Assembly: GCA_009192285.1 (NCBI GenBank)
Contig: WBVU01000005.1
Coordinates: 806,001-870,000 of the forward strand
Direction of reading: 5' to 3'
Length of the DNA stretch: 64,000 nt
Source of the DNA: Morchella semilibera
Lineage: Eukaryota; Ascomycota; Pezizomycetes; Pezizales; Morchellaceae
Shown: positions 1-9,383 of the stretch, piece after piece
How positions within the stretch are numbered: the first letter of the stretch is position 1
Layout: each line of letters starts with the position of its first letter
Notes under the pieces: model-generated
Databases searched by the model: none
What the model saw: only the letters and a program-made list of their open reading frames with translations
What the model was told of the DNA's origin: nothing
Made by a program: the position numbers and the translations under genes

Positions 1-267
1 ATCAATGTGGACGAGACCTTTAGCGGCCTCGCTGCCCTAGGACTCCGGCTAGAGAATAGGGACCGCTATATGTGTCAGATACTGAGCGACAGCGCTTCGC
101 TCACGGAGTGCACCACCAGGAGGGCTAGGAACCTCGCCGAGTATTATTATGCGAATGAGAAGTATACGCATCATGAGTACATGCGGGGCTTTTTGATCGA
201 GACGTTGGTGGAGCTTGGCAGGTATAGAGGGCTTTTTGATGATGAGGGGTTTCTGAGGGATGAGTAA
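1..267 (+). CDS. Family copy A, 3' end (uncharacterised multigene family)
   Basis: This is the C-terminal 88 codons of the multigene family that recurs through the window; the 5' part lies outside it. The frame is open from base 1 and ends at TAA 265-267. The residues match the end of the copy at 1434-2517 almost exactly: DETFSGLAALGLRLENRDRY, then an AEYYYANEKYTH block, then the terminal VELGRYRGLFDDEGFLRDE. No stop or frameshift is visible, so this may be the tail of an intact gene. The function is unknown; the segment has no recognisable catalytic motif. The near-identity with the next copy, and the shared 3' flank, indicate a recent tandem duplication. Expression and completeness cannot be judged from here. 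Confidence 0.75.
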   Translation: MNVDETFSGLAALGLRLENRDRYMCQILSDSASLTECTTRRARNLAEYYYANEKYTHHEYMRGFLIETLVELGRYRGLFDDEGFLRDE

Positions 268-358
268 TGCTGGAATGGGCATGTAACCATAATCTATCAC
301 TTGTAGGCACTGGGGAGATGGGCGCGTTTGAAAAAAAAATCAGGCATCTCATAAGTAG

Positions 359-368
359 CCCTAACCCC
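359..368 (+). repeat. Telomere-like CCCTAACCCC motif
   Basis: Short C-strand telomere-like motif in the 3' flank of family copy A. The equivalent motif after copy B is at 2582-2591, and after copy C at 4858-4867. Confidence 0.6.
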
Positions 369-527
369 GAGTGACTGTGGGCCGTTAAGGAATTGTTGTT
401 GTTTGTGGTATGCTGGGCCACCGCATCTGGTAGCTTATACAATGCTATCTACTGTCTCTTGGTCTGGATCACAGGCTTGCATATTTACCCAAGGTATTCT
501 CAAACCGTCAGAATCGGTAACTCTACC

Positions 528-845
528 ATGCTGTCGAGCGGTAATTAACCCCGAGGACTTTGGGCAATGGGAATTTCCAACCTTCAACAACCATAAGTCC
601 GCACTCACTCCTACTTATAGCCATTTCGCCGCCAAAAGACCCACTCTAGCCCCCCCGCTTGTGTGCAGATAGGGATGCACCAGCAACCCGCCTTCGCAAC
701 CATCCCCGCCCCCCGCCAATCCCACCCCTGCATGGAGACCACACGTTCAGTGTCGCCTCCGGGCGGTGCTAGCTCGCCCCAGATCTCCGTGAGGATAGCC
801 AAGACCGGTTGGCGCGGTCGTCTCGCCGCACGTATATGGGGGTAG
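528..845 (+). pseudogene. Decayed copy A' of the multigene family
   Basis: Relic of the family downstream of copy A, parallel to the relic at 2766-3058. An ATG (528) leads into an exon-1-like stretch (ctttgggcaatgggaatttc) that is shared with 2766-3058. The position of the intron donor reads ATAAGT at 593 instead of GTAAGT, so the splice site is lost by a G-to-A change. An acceptor-like TGCAG ends at 668. Further on, 765-835 still encodes recognisable family residues (gly-ala-ser-ser-pro, then KTGWRGRL corresponding to KTNWHGRL), after which similarity stops. The rest of the C-terminal domain is missing. Not expected to encode a product. Confidence 0.6.
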
Positions 846-1216
846 TACCAGCTAGGGGGAGGGGGGCCGGAGAGGCAGGGCGAAATGACCATGTAATCAT
901 ATATTACAATGGTTCATTCTCTGTTTGTAGGCAATCGCGGTAACTACGGAGGAGTGATGAGACTGTCGTAGTGTTCTCTGCCTCTGAGCACAGTCAACGA
1001 TAGTGCCTTCCGGTAAAGACATATGTCATAAACAGGTACAACAGGCATCCCTTAATGTGTTCCAATCCGTGATGTTAAACATGTCTCGCAGTGTCGACCT
1101 TGTCCGCGCCGCGATGCGGACAGTCTAAACAAAGGGCTATGTAAAATGTATGAATTATGGATTAATAGATGTGTAACAATAGACGAATACGGATGAGTCG
1201 AGTGATCGTACATGAT

Positions 1217-1272
1217 GCTGTCTTGTGATACCATCTCGGGTATTAACGGGACGCAAGGCATATAAAAAAAGC
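1217..1272 (+). promoter_or_regulatory. Conserved promoter block with TATA box upstream of family copy B
   Basis: A block containing gtcttgtgata, gtattaacgggacgcaagg and TATAAAAAAA (1261-1270) lies about 165 bases upstream of the ATG at 1434. The same block, with TATAAAAAAA at 3418-3427, precedes copy C. Weaker versions precede copy E (39240-39280) and a relic at 40350-40390. Conservation between paralogues together with a good TATA box makes a core promoter likely. Confidence 0.55.
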
Positions 1273-1433
1273 AAATACACTCAAAGATCGTACGATTGAT
1301 TACCCTACCACGACCTGGAATACTTTCGGTTCCTCCCTCTCGACACAGAATCAACTCTTAACTGCATCTCCAAAGGTCCTCTCCGCTTTAATACCATTCC
1401 CCTAACAGGGCTAGATATCCGAGGCACTCAAAT

Positions 1434-2517
1434 ATGAGTTATTGTGGTCCTCCTGGTCCTCCTGGTCTTCCTCCTGGTCTTCCTCCTGGTCTTCCTAGTC
1501 TTCCTAGCCTTCCTAGTCTTCCTCCTGGTCTTCCTCCTGGTCCTCCTCCTGGTCCTCCTCCTGGTCCTCCTCCTGGTCCTCCTCCTGCCCCTGTTCCTGG
1601 TCCACCTTCTGGTCCTGCTCCTGGTGCTCCTGCTCCTGGTGGTCCTTGTCCTTGTCCTTGTCCTGGCCCTGGTGGTGGTGGTGCGGGCTTTGGGTTATCC
1701 CCCATCCGTAAGTCCGGGACCTTCCCACCCGCTTCCCAAACCAAGATCCACATTAACCCCGCCTACAGTGGAGGGCACCATCAGCGTGGCCGACCTAGCG
1801 AGTTTGATCGGACTCTTCTCCACGCTCCCCAGCGCCCCCCCCCAAACCACCACAACCACCGTCTCACCCCTCCCCACCGACGTCGCCGCCCTCCAGTCCA
1901 GAATCGACACTCTCCAGGCCCAGCTTAGAGCTACTACCCACCTCGCCGCCTCCGTCGCCCGCCTCCAGGCTGAGCAGGCGGCCCCCACTCCTATAGCTCC
2001 CACCACGACCACCCCCACCCCCGTCCCATGTCTGCATCTAGACCACCCACGTACCATCGCCTCTGGACGTGGCGCCGCCTCGCCCGAGGTGTTCAAGCAG
2101 ATGTGCAAGACCAACTGGCACGGCCGTCTTGGCCGCGCGCACATGGTGGACGTTGACGCCTTGCCCCCCGCCGCCCTGATGGAGCTCGACGGCCTCGTGC
2201 GGCGGAAGCTGCGCGCCCTCTTCCCCCGCGGCGCGTCATGCACCTACTCTCTCAATGCGGACGAGACCTTTGGTGGTCTTGCTGTCCTGGGACTCCGGCT
2301 GGAGAACAGGGACCGCTATATGTGTCAGATACTGGCTGACAGTGCTTCGCTCATGGAGTGCACCACCAGGAGGGCGAGGAACCTCGCCGAGTATTATTAT
2401 GCGAATGAGAAGTATACCCATAATGAGTACATGCGGGGTTTTTTGATCGAGACATTGGTGGAGCTGGGCAGATATAGAGGGCTTTTTGATGATGAGGGGT
2501 TTCTGAGGGACGAGTAG
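1434..2517 (+). CDS. Family copy B, spliced, with collagen-like N-terminus
   Basis: Two-exon gene: exon 1 is 1434-1707, a 61-nt intron runs 1708-1768 (GTAAGT donor, attaac branch region, CTACAG acceptor), and exon 2 is 1769-2517. Splicing joins the ATG frame to the conserved frame in phase 1 and gives about 340 residues. Residues 1-85 are Gly/Pro repeats (GPPGPPGLPPGLPPG style), resembling collagen-like low complexity. Residues about 125-160 form a heptad-rich coiled coil (DVAALQSRIDTLQAQL), followed by a Pro/Thr linker. Residues about 178-340 are the conserved domain, with RTIASGRGAASPEVF, KTNWHGRLGRAHMVDVD, GLRLENR and RYRGLFDDEGF. No known family is recognised, and no signal peptide or membrane segment is seen. 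The intron position and phase match copies C and F, which supports the model. The coil suggests self-association; that is inference. Confidence 0.75.
1444..1680 (+). repeat. Collagen-like coding minisatellite
   Basis: Tandem array of 6-, 9- and 12-base variants of cctcctggt / cttcctcctggt inside exon 1 of copy B. It is absent from the corresponding exon of copy C (55 nt) and copy F (70 nt), so it is probably a local expansion. Confidence 0.8.
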
Positions 2518-2581
2518 GAACGGGCACGTAATCATAATTTATCACTTGTAGGCACTGGGGGAGAAATCAGGCAAGAAATAG

Positions 2582-2591
2582 CCCTAACCCT
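2582..2591 (+). repeat. Telomere-like CCCTAACCCT motif
   Basis: In the 3' flank of family copy B. A poly-T tract starts about 15 bases downstream, as at 4858, 6154 and 59326. Confidence 0.6.
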
Positions 2592-2765
2592 GGGAAACTG
2601 TCTTTTTTTTTTTCTTGTCTCATACTCACCTGAGCTACTGTCAGCTATTGGCTGTGGTATATTAAATTATCATATCTGGCAGCTATCTACTGTCTCTGAA
2701 TCCCAATCACAAACTTGCATATTTACTCAAGGTATTCTCAAACTGTCAGAATCGATAATTCTACC

Positions 2766-3058
2766 ATGCATGTCCGGCGGGAACCCGAGAGCTTTGGGCA
2801 ATGGGAATTTCCAACCTTCCACAACCGTAAGTCCGCACCCACTAGTCGCTTCGCCGCCAAAGGATCCACTCTAACCCCCCGCTCATGTGTAGATAGGGAT
2901 GCATGCACCAGCACCCCCGCCTTCGCGACCATCCCCGCCCCCCGTCCCACACCTGCATAGAAACCGCACGTCCAGCGCCGCCGCCTGCGGGCGGTCCTAG
3001 CTCGCTCCAGATGTCGAAGACCAGCTGGGGCGGTCGTCTCGGCCGCACGTATATGGGG
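2766..3058 (+). pseudogene. Decayed copy B' of the multigene family
   Basis: Relic downstream of copy B. An ATG (2766 or 2770) leads into a short exon-1-like stretch ending at a good donor GTAAGT (2827). A branch-like CTCTAACC precedes the acceptor TGTAG ending at 2892, giving a 66-nt intron close to the 61-70 nt of the complete copies. Exon 2 then decays. Around 2993-3058 the bases still encode the family block around KTSWGGRLGRTYM, corresponding to KTNWHGRLGRAHM, but an open frame is lost and the last 130 residues are gone. It is a sister of the relic at 528-845, so the gene-plus-relic unit was duplicated as a block. Confidence 0.6.
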
Positions 3059-3237
3059 TAATACTTGCTGCCTCTGAGCATAGTCAACGATAGTGCCTAG
3101 GAGTAGTCTTCCGGTAGATACATATGTCATAAACAGGTACAAAAGGCATCTCTTAATGTATTCTACTCTGTGAAGCTTTACAAGCCCCGCACCGCCTACC
3201 TTGCCCAAACTACGATAGAGACAGTCTAGCTGCCGTA

Positions 3238-3289
3238 GCCGCCATAGCCTAAAAGGCTGGATGCGAGTATGAAGTAAACAAAAAAAAAA
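3238..3289 (+). mobile_element. 52-nt poly-A retroposon with 15-bp TSD
   Basis: The insert gccgccatagcctaaaaggc...gtaaacaaaaaaaaaa lies between two perfect copies of agtctagctgccgta (3223-3237 and 3290-3304). A 3' A-tract with a long target duplication is the signature of target-primed reverse transcription. The 3' sequence gtaaacaaaa is shared with the inserts at 4885, 6178, 10278, 13338 and 59346. Confidence 0.8.
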
Positions 3290-3374
3290 AGTCTAGCTGC
3301 CGTAACCCAAGGGTTATATAAATGTATGAAATATGAATTAATAAATCAATATGTAGCAATAGAGACGATTATGA

Positions 3375-3430
3375 CGCTGTCTTGTGATACGATCGGGTAT
3401 TAACGGGACGCAAGGCGTATAAAAAAAGCA
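3375..3430 (+). promoter_or_regulatory. Conserved promoter block with TATA box upstream of family copy C
   Basis: Paralogue of the block at 1217-1272: gtcttgtgatac, gggtattaacgggacgcaagg, then TATAAAAAAA at 3418-3427. It lies about 180 bases before the ATG at 3607. Confidence 0.55.
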
Positions 3431-3606
3431 AATACACCCAAAGAACGATCAATCGGACCTCAGCCCTCTCATTACCCCATCACGACCTGGAGTGCTTTCG
3501 CTCCCCGCCTCTCGACACAAAATCAACTCCTAACCGCATCTCCAAACGTCCTCTCCGCTTCAATACGCCTTCCCCTAACACAGCTGGATATCCGAGTAAT
3601 TCAGAT

Positions 3607-4486
3607 ATGGCCGCATCCACTATACCGAGGCCTGGTCTAGGTAGTTGGTTAAACCCCGCCCGTAAGTCCGAGGCCTTGCCACCCGCTTCCCAAAACAAGC
3701 CCAGCTTTAACCCCGCCCTTAGATGCAGAAGGCATCGGCACGGCCGACCCAGTGAAGTCGGGCGGAGTCCCCTCCACCTCCCCCACCGTCCCTCCCCAAA
3801 CCACCACAATCACCGTCTCACCCCTCCCCACCGACGTCGCCGCCCTCCAGTCCAGAATCGACACCCTCCAGGCCGAGCTTAGAGCTACTACCCACCTCGT
3901 CGCCTCCGTCGCCCGCCTCCAGGCCGAGCAGGCGACCCCCACTCCTATAGCTCCCACCACGACCACGACCACCCCCACCCCCACCCCCGTCCCATGCCTG
4001 CACCCAGACCACCCACGCACCATCGCCTCTGGACGTGGCGCCGCCTCGCCTGAGGTGTTCAAGCAGATGTGCAAGACCAACTGGCACGGCCGTCTTGGGC
4101 GCGCGCACATGGCTGACGTCGATGCCTTGACCCCCGCCGCGCTAATGGAGCTCGACAGCCTCGTGAGGCGGAATCTGCAATCCATCTTCCCTCACGGCGA
4201 AATGCACAGTACTACCATTCAACCGGACCACATCTTTGCATGTCTCGCTGCACTGGGGCTTCGGCTAGAGGATAGACCCCGGTATGTGGGTTTCCCGTTA
4301 GTGGGCGGTAATACCATCGTGGATGACAGCACCGACAGGAGAGGCAGGCAGCTTACGGGGTATTTCTATGCAAATCTAAGTTTCAAGAACTCGGGGTACT
4401 GGCATGGGGCTTTGTTGGAGACCTTGCTAGAGATAGCGAGGTATAGGGGGCTGTTTGATAATGTGGGATTTCTGAAGGAGGAGTAG
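3607..4486 (+). CDS. Family copy C, spliced
   Basis: Exon 1 is 3607-3661 (55 nt). A 61-nt intron runs 3662-3722 with a GTAAGT donor, a tttaacc branch region and a CCTTAG acceptor. Exon 2 is 3723-4486. The phase-1 junction joins the ATG frame to the conserved frame and gives about 272 residues. Exon 1 encodes a short MAASTIPRPGLG leader with no collagen-like repeat. Exon 2 has the coiled coil (DVAALQSRIDTLQAEL), a Thr/Pro linker, and the conserved domain with RTIASGRGAASPEVF and KTNWHGRLGRAHMADVD. The last 80 residues diverge from copy B (for example GYFYANLSFKNSGYWHGALL) but keep RYRGLFDNVGFLKEE. It has its own copy of the TATA block upstream. Apparently intact; function unknown. Confidence 0.75.
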
Positions 4487-4857
4487 TGGTTCATGTAATT
4501 ACAGTACCAGGTACCAAGGTATTTCCGTCAATAGGCTGGTAACAGAGTCGGGTAGTTTGAACACTAAGTCATGCAGCCATTCGGGGTTCCGGGGGTTTTT
4601 AAGAATAAAGTACTAGCTCACTATTCTTTCTAGTTATTAATTTCACATGGCCGCTGATCACCCCCTAGCCCTCATACTGCATACTTAGTCATTAATAACG
4701 AAGTGCGGCTATAATATGCCATTTGTAGGCACCAGAGGGCAGTAGGGGCGCAATGGAGTATAAATGGGCAAATAAATAGACTCTGATCTCATGAGTCGAG
4801 TGAGGTTTCCCATGTGCCGCTATCTGTATGCGCATGTGGAAATCCAATTGAAGTAAA
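4487..4857. other. 3' flank of copy C, no gene seen
   Basis: About 370 bases without a supportable gene. The stretch 4780-4810 resembles the atgagtcgagtga sequence found in the flanks of other family copies. Confidence 0.4.
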
Positions 4858-4867
4858 CCCTAACCCT
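4858..4867 (+). repeat. Telomere-like CCCTAACCCT motif
   Basis: Fifteen bases upstream of the poly-T end of the micro-retroposon at 4885-4906. Confidence 0.65.
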
Positions 4868-4884
4868 GAGTGTAACTTGATGTT

Positions 4885-4906
4885 TTTTTTTTGTTTACAT
4901 CAGTAA
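4885..4906 (-). mobile_element. 22-nt truncated poly-A retroposon with 12-bp TSD
   Basis: On the minus strand the insert reads ttactgatgtaaacaaaaaaaa. It is flanked by taacttgatgtt (4873-4884 and 4907-4918). The last two T of the duplication are ambiguous with the tail, so 10 bp are unambiguous. It has the same 3' end as the longer copies at 10278 and 13338, so it is read as an extreme 5' truncation. Confidence 0.7.
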
Positions 4907-5134
4907 TAACTTGATGTTGTAAACTCCAAGTAAATAATTTATAGTGTTCAAAGTTAGCCGCGTATTTTAGCCGCATGTTTTCTTTTATCTATTAGATCGA
5001 TGTGTGGAACCCCGCCAGCAAACAGAGATTAGCCAAATCGCTCTATTTATTTATTTATGATCTCCTTAAACTTCATAAAATCGCCCTATTTAGACCTGAT
5101 ATGAACAATATCAAGTATCCTATATAACACTCCG

Positions 5135-5656
5135 TCAGGGTATACTCTGAGGCATGGTGCACCACACCTCCCGCAAGAAAGTCAAACCAGGTGTATCAAT
5201 GATCCTCCGTTCGAGAGCCAACTCAGGAACCTTCGTACAGGTCCCCTGCGGCGACACCTCGCTCGCCAACAGAAAACTCCCTGGTTGAGTCTCGACTCGG
5301 TGCCATCCTGAAGTAATTCTCCCAAACAGAAAGAAAGTTGGATCCCTAACAGTGGTGAACTCGCAAGAGGGATCCATCTCATAAATATATCTTCTGACAC
5401 GTGGTGGGGAGGACGGTGGTGGGGCATCGGCCAATCACTTGACCTCCGCGGCCAAGCGAGTATTCTCGTCCCCCAGCCGTGAATTCTCAGCAGTAAGACG
5501 CGCAAGTTCCTCCCGGGTGTTTTCTAAATACAATCCCACAGTCTCTTCCGTCAACCTTGCGACGTCGACCGAGTTGTTTCCGCCACTGGGACCTGCTGCA
5601 GGGAAGAAATTAAAATCACACTGCGTACAAAAAGGAAAGAAAGAAAGAAACTCCAA
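5135..5656 (-). pseudogene. Coiled-coil protein gene with one in-frame stop
   Basis: One continuous minus-strand frame from 5656 to the stop at 5135, interrupted only by a TGA at 5437-5435. Before it lies a leucine-rich coiled coil (LARLTAENSRLGDENTRL). After it come about 100 residues (RRYIYEMDPSCEF, GSFLLASEVSPQG) that I do not recognise. A TGG-to-TGA change would explain the stop and fits C-to-T decay on the other strand. An upstream exon (5814-5703) can be joined in frame through a GTAAGG...TGCAG intron (5702-5596), though no ATG was found for it. It could be a recently dead host gene; sequencing error at one base is possible. Confidence 0.45.
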
Positions 5657-6153
5657 CGAAACTCATCGATAGAGATCAAAGGGTGAATGTCATGGCCCTT
5701 ACCCAGTGTTTGTCTAGTCATCCCGCGTAAATAGCTGATGAGTATAGGGAAGGAGTGAGAATATGTGATCGCTCGTCCGTCCTTGAAGGGTTGATTCCGT
5801 GCTGTGAGGTGCACTGGGTGTGGGAGGAGAGGGGGGGCGGGTGGGAGGTAGAGAAATCGAAGGTATATTTGTCCTATCTTTAATTACACAATGGTGACGA
5901 CATATAGCTATCTTAGTCAGTAACACTTGGGGAAACGCCAAGTCTTTAGCATCTCCGCGATCAGATGTCCCGCTGTAGCCAACGTACCATCTCGAGAAAA
6001 AGGATGGATTTGTCAGGCAATCTGAATTCGGTGTTTTCGGGAAACTAGTCTATTCTCTCTGTGCCAACCTACTGCCACCGCATGCATACCTCTAATCCCA
6101 GCTTTGGAACCCACTACTTAGAAGAGTCTTCGGAATTCACAGCAGACTAGAAA

Positions 6154-6163
6154 CCCTAACCCT
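6154..6163 (+). repeat. Telomere-like CCCTAACCCT motif
   Basis: Lies 14 bases before the poly-T end of the retroposon at 6178-6293. Confidence 0.65.
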
Positions 6164-6177
6164 GACAAGCCCTGTTC

Positions 6178-6293
6178 TTCTTTTTGTTTGTTTACATCCG
6201 GCCCTTAGGCTATGGCGGCGTACCAAATCCTCTCCAAGCAACCAGTGCAGGATCTCACCCATAGGAAGCGTTAACCTCGGGTGTGGAATGACT
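6178..6293 (-). mobile_element. 116-nt poly-A retroposon, longest copy
   Basis: Flanked by agccctgttc on both sides (6168-6177 and 6294-6303). On the minus strand it ends ...cgccatagcctaagggcc, ggatgtaaacaaacaaaaag. Its 3' third matches the inserts at 3238, 10278 and 13338, and its 5' 70 nt are unique in this window. No convincing pol III A/B boxes are seen, so it may be the 3' end of a longer LINE or an unusual SINE. Confidence 0.7.
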
Positions 6294-6303
6294 AGCCCTG
6301 TTC

Positions 6304-8774
6304 AGTTCTGCTTATATCTAATCAACAACTGCGGTGGTGGTAGGAAGATGAAGAGATAGATGGCGATACGAAGTTATAATCTTTCTAAGATTAACCTAAT
6401 TAGTCAGTGCATATCTTGGTAGGTGGTTAATGCTTCCTCTCCGAACATATTATCTCCCATTGGAGTATTTTTACTGGAGTATTCGGTCAAATAAAAACTG
6501 GTCGAGGGTTGGCGGTCTATGAATCGCTCACTGTCATGCTAGCTGCACCAGAAACTAGGAGTCTCGTGTTTAGAGGCTCCCGAATTAAGCGCACCGGATA
6601 CCCATGTACCCCATAACCCGGTACTTAGATGTTGTCTATTTAGGGTGGCAGCCGAATGGATACATGCAACCCGAAGGCTATGGCAGGCCCTCAACTCCCC
6701 TCTCCCGGACTCGGGGCATTTACCTTCATAAGGCGCACAGGACAGGACAACAAGCAAAGGGCGGAGCGGAGCAAACACCAGTTACGACAAAGAGTGAAAC
6801 AAAGATAAAACCCCAATATTTAGTCTGATGCCGCCGTGACCCCGGTCTTAATGGTAACTAAACCTCAATCATCTATATCTTCACCACCACAATAGACAAG
6901 GATCACCGTTATAAAGTCGTGGTTAGGGTGACGGCTGTGGGCCAAACAGACTGCAAGCCTCCAAGGAAATTGTAACTTAGGAGGATGGATCTCATTTATG
7001 GCTGATGCTGAAGTAAAGTAATTAATCGGTCCGTATGGTAGGGAGCACCCCCGGGGGAGGGGGGCATTCGTATCAAATCTGGATCCCCGACCGTGGCTAA
7101 CAATGTACAAGATGTTAGTAGAGAATAAGCTAGAGCGCCCCGGAAACCAACACCACCCCATAGCCCCAATATGTAATCTTGAACGACCAGCTCTTGCTAT
7201 GGGCCGCCCACACTTCTACCAATAAGCATGTAAAACCGTCCATAAAGTTATAAATAACCGGTGGTTGTCTCCAAATATACGTCCAGAGTTAATCAAGCTG
7301 TATAAAAACGATGGCATAGTGGTTATGGATCATCCTCCAGCGTCAAATAGCATAAACATGACCTCTGATAGTAAATTCTAGATAATCTTTTTCCTCATAG
7401 GGTTAGGGTTTCTTAAATTAGGAAACTCGTATGTTTGTCAAGTCGTCTAATTTCCTACAACGAATTTATGTACTCATTGATTCGCCTACATGATTCATTT
7501 CCCGTGCTACTAGAGACTGCGGTGCGTGCGATTCCGCACCTGCTTATCTCGCAGTGCGGAACTGCACGGCACAGGTGTCTTGGCGTGCAGCATGGGTTTG
7601 CTGGCGAGTGATCGCTTGTGGTTCGGGGTGGGTGGTGGGATGGGTTGGTGCTTGGCAGTCGCTACAGCTGTTGTAACATTTGTGGGAGATCGTAATGATG
7701 GGGAGCGGTGGGGGAAGAATGTCTTTCCCATTCTCCTTCGCCCTGTGTACTTAACTACTACTACTAATATGCAGAAGCGAAGAAAATAGAGAGGTTGCCG
7801 AGCACAATGGGTAAAGTCAACAAGAGAGCTCGGAGGAAGGACTAACGTACATAGTCTCAACCTGGGCCTCTCTCGTAACCACATCATGGACCGTAATTAG
7901 TCGCTGAGTCACAACTCATGGATCATCTGACCACTCGAGTAGATCCCCGAACATTATTGTAATCACAATATATCGCTTGGCTGACGAAGACGCAAACCTC
8001 TGAGATTTTAATAGTTAGGGAAAGAATATCAATCAGACGGCGTTGATTTACAAGAGATGTCTTATATAGTACTAGTCATAAGGCAGCCACATATATGTAT
8101 ACTTGACATAGTCCTAGGCACAATGGTTGACTGCGCTCGAAAGGAACACCTTTTATATTTACAAGACAACCTCAAACTGGAGCGCTCAGATCCGAGAACC
8201 ATAGCAATCCTACAGCCAGATAGGGGGTTGACAGGGGAACATAGAACCCCAGTATTAGTGACTGTGGTGTATATTTACTTGTGGTTTACGATAACTGAAA
8301 GTTCAAATCGGCCAAGTTCATAATACTAATTCCTAGTAGGTCCTGAGTCCGTCACTGGCCTTTGAGGTGGGGCTCTTCCCCGCCAAAGAGTGCCTGTCGA
8401 GGCACATGGCAATTATGACAAGATACCAAAAAATCTGCACAAGAGAAGTACAGCTCTAGTGACCATGAACACCTCCACTAGACGTCGACAGACATCTACT
8501 ATTTTGTCTTTTTAAAAAAGCTACTAGAGATTGCAAGTAAAGGTTAGCGCCAAGAACTAGTCAAGTGGGATAATATTATACCTATTTATACCCCTATATC
8601 GTTTGAAGCCAAGGTTAAGTTAAGTTTTCAGCCGTAATATGGCTGGAATCCAAAGCTCTTATTGGTCACAAAGGGCTCGAGTGGCTAAAATCAGATTCTA
8701 ACCCCAACGTTGACTGCGTACATGTGCTTCTTCCACCAGCCAGCTTCTTCCCCCCCCCCCCCCACCCTACCACC
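6304..8774. other. No supportable gene
   Basis: Only short open frames without family resemblance or splice logic. A telomere-like AGGGTTAGGG lies at 7399-7408. Bases 8050-8160, read on the minus strand, weakly resemble the 3' flank of the family copies (cagtcaacgatagtgcc at 994 and 3086), which suggests an old rearranged fragment. Confidence 0.4.
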
Positions 8775-9383
8775 ATGTCCACGCCAACTCCTGTAATTCC
8801 TGAACCCCGACTCCCTCTTGAGATCCTTCTCGCCATCGCCGAGCACCTCCCCATCCGCACCCTCTCCGCCTTCTCCCGCACATCCCACACCCTCCACAAC
8901 CTCCTAACCCCCCTAGTCGACGCCTGCTTCGCCCGCAGCGCGCCCTGGATCCTCCCTTGGGCCGTCCGCACCAACCGTCCCCCGCTACTGTTACGCGCAC
9001 TAAGCGTCGCCCCCGCCCCGCGACGGGGCGACGCCCAGGAGCTCATCCAGGGCGCCATAGCCGCCGGCCACACAGACCTACTACGAATCCTAGTGGACCA
9101 TGGGGTCACACCGGGCGAAGGCAACTTGAGCTACCCACTGATATTGGCAATTGAAACGGCCAATGTGGAGATCACAAGCATACTCCTGGGCGCCGGGGCG
9201 AGGCTCTATGGGCCCACTCTAGACCGTCGGCCGTGGACCCCGGCAGATGCCGCGCCGGAGGAGCGCAGGAGGGAGGTTGACAGGTTGTTGAAGGTGTATG
9301 GTATGCAGTATTGGCGGCAGGAGCCGCTGGCTGCCGCGCAACCCGTGACGGGGCCACCGCCGGGGTGGAATGGTTGCATGTAG
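8775..9383 (+). CDS. F-box protein with ankyrin repeats
   Basis: A single-exon gene of 202 residues starting at ATG 8775 in a good Kozak context (caccATG). Residues 10-45 (PRLPLEILLAIAEHLPIRTL, then FSRTSHTLHNLL) form an F-box, the Skp1-binding module of SCF ubiquitin ligases. Residues about 88-143 hold two ankyrin-type helices pairs, GAIAAGHTDLLRILVDHGV and LAIETANVEITSILLGAGA, which would serve substrate recognition. The C-terminus is Pro/Gly-rich and ends WNGCM. It is shorter than typical fungal F-box/ankyrin proteins. G+C and codon use are higher than in the surrounding repeats. A weakly similar, broken gene lies at 11929-11079 on the other strand. The substrate is unknown. Confidence 0.75.
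   Translation: MSTPTPVIPEPRLPLEILLAIAEHLPIRTLSAFSRTSHTLHNLLTPLVDACFARSAPWILPWAVRTNRPPLLLRALSVAPAPRRGDAQELIQGAIAAGHTDLLRILVDHGVTPGEGNLSYPLILAIETANVEITSILLGAGARLYGPTLDRRPWTPADAAPEERRREVDRLLKVYGMQYWRQEPLAAAQPVTGPPPGWNGCM

Noticed and set aside
1444-1768. Continuous open frame from 1444 with a Leu/Val-rich leader resembling a membrane segment
   Set aside because: It begins with GTG, not ATG, and is the shifted reading of the collagen-like repeat. The spliced model from ATG 1434 fits paralogues in intron length and phase.
6178-6293. 5S-rRNA-derived SINE
   Set aside because: Some words (gggtgagatcctg) recall 5S control regions, but no ordered match to a 5S gene can be made by eye.
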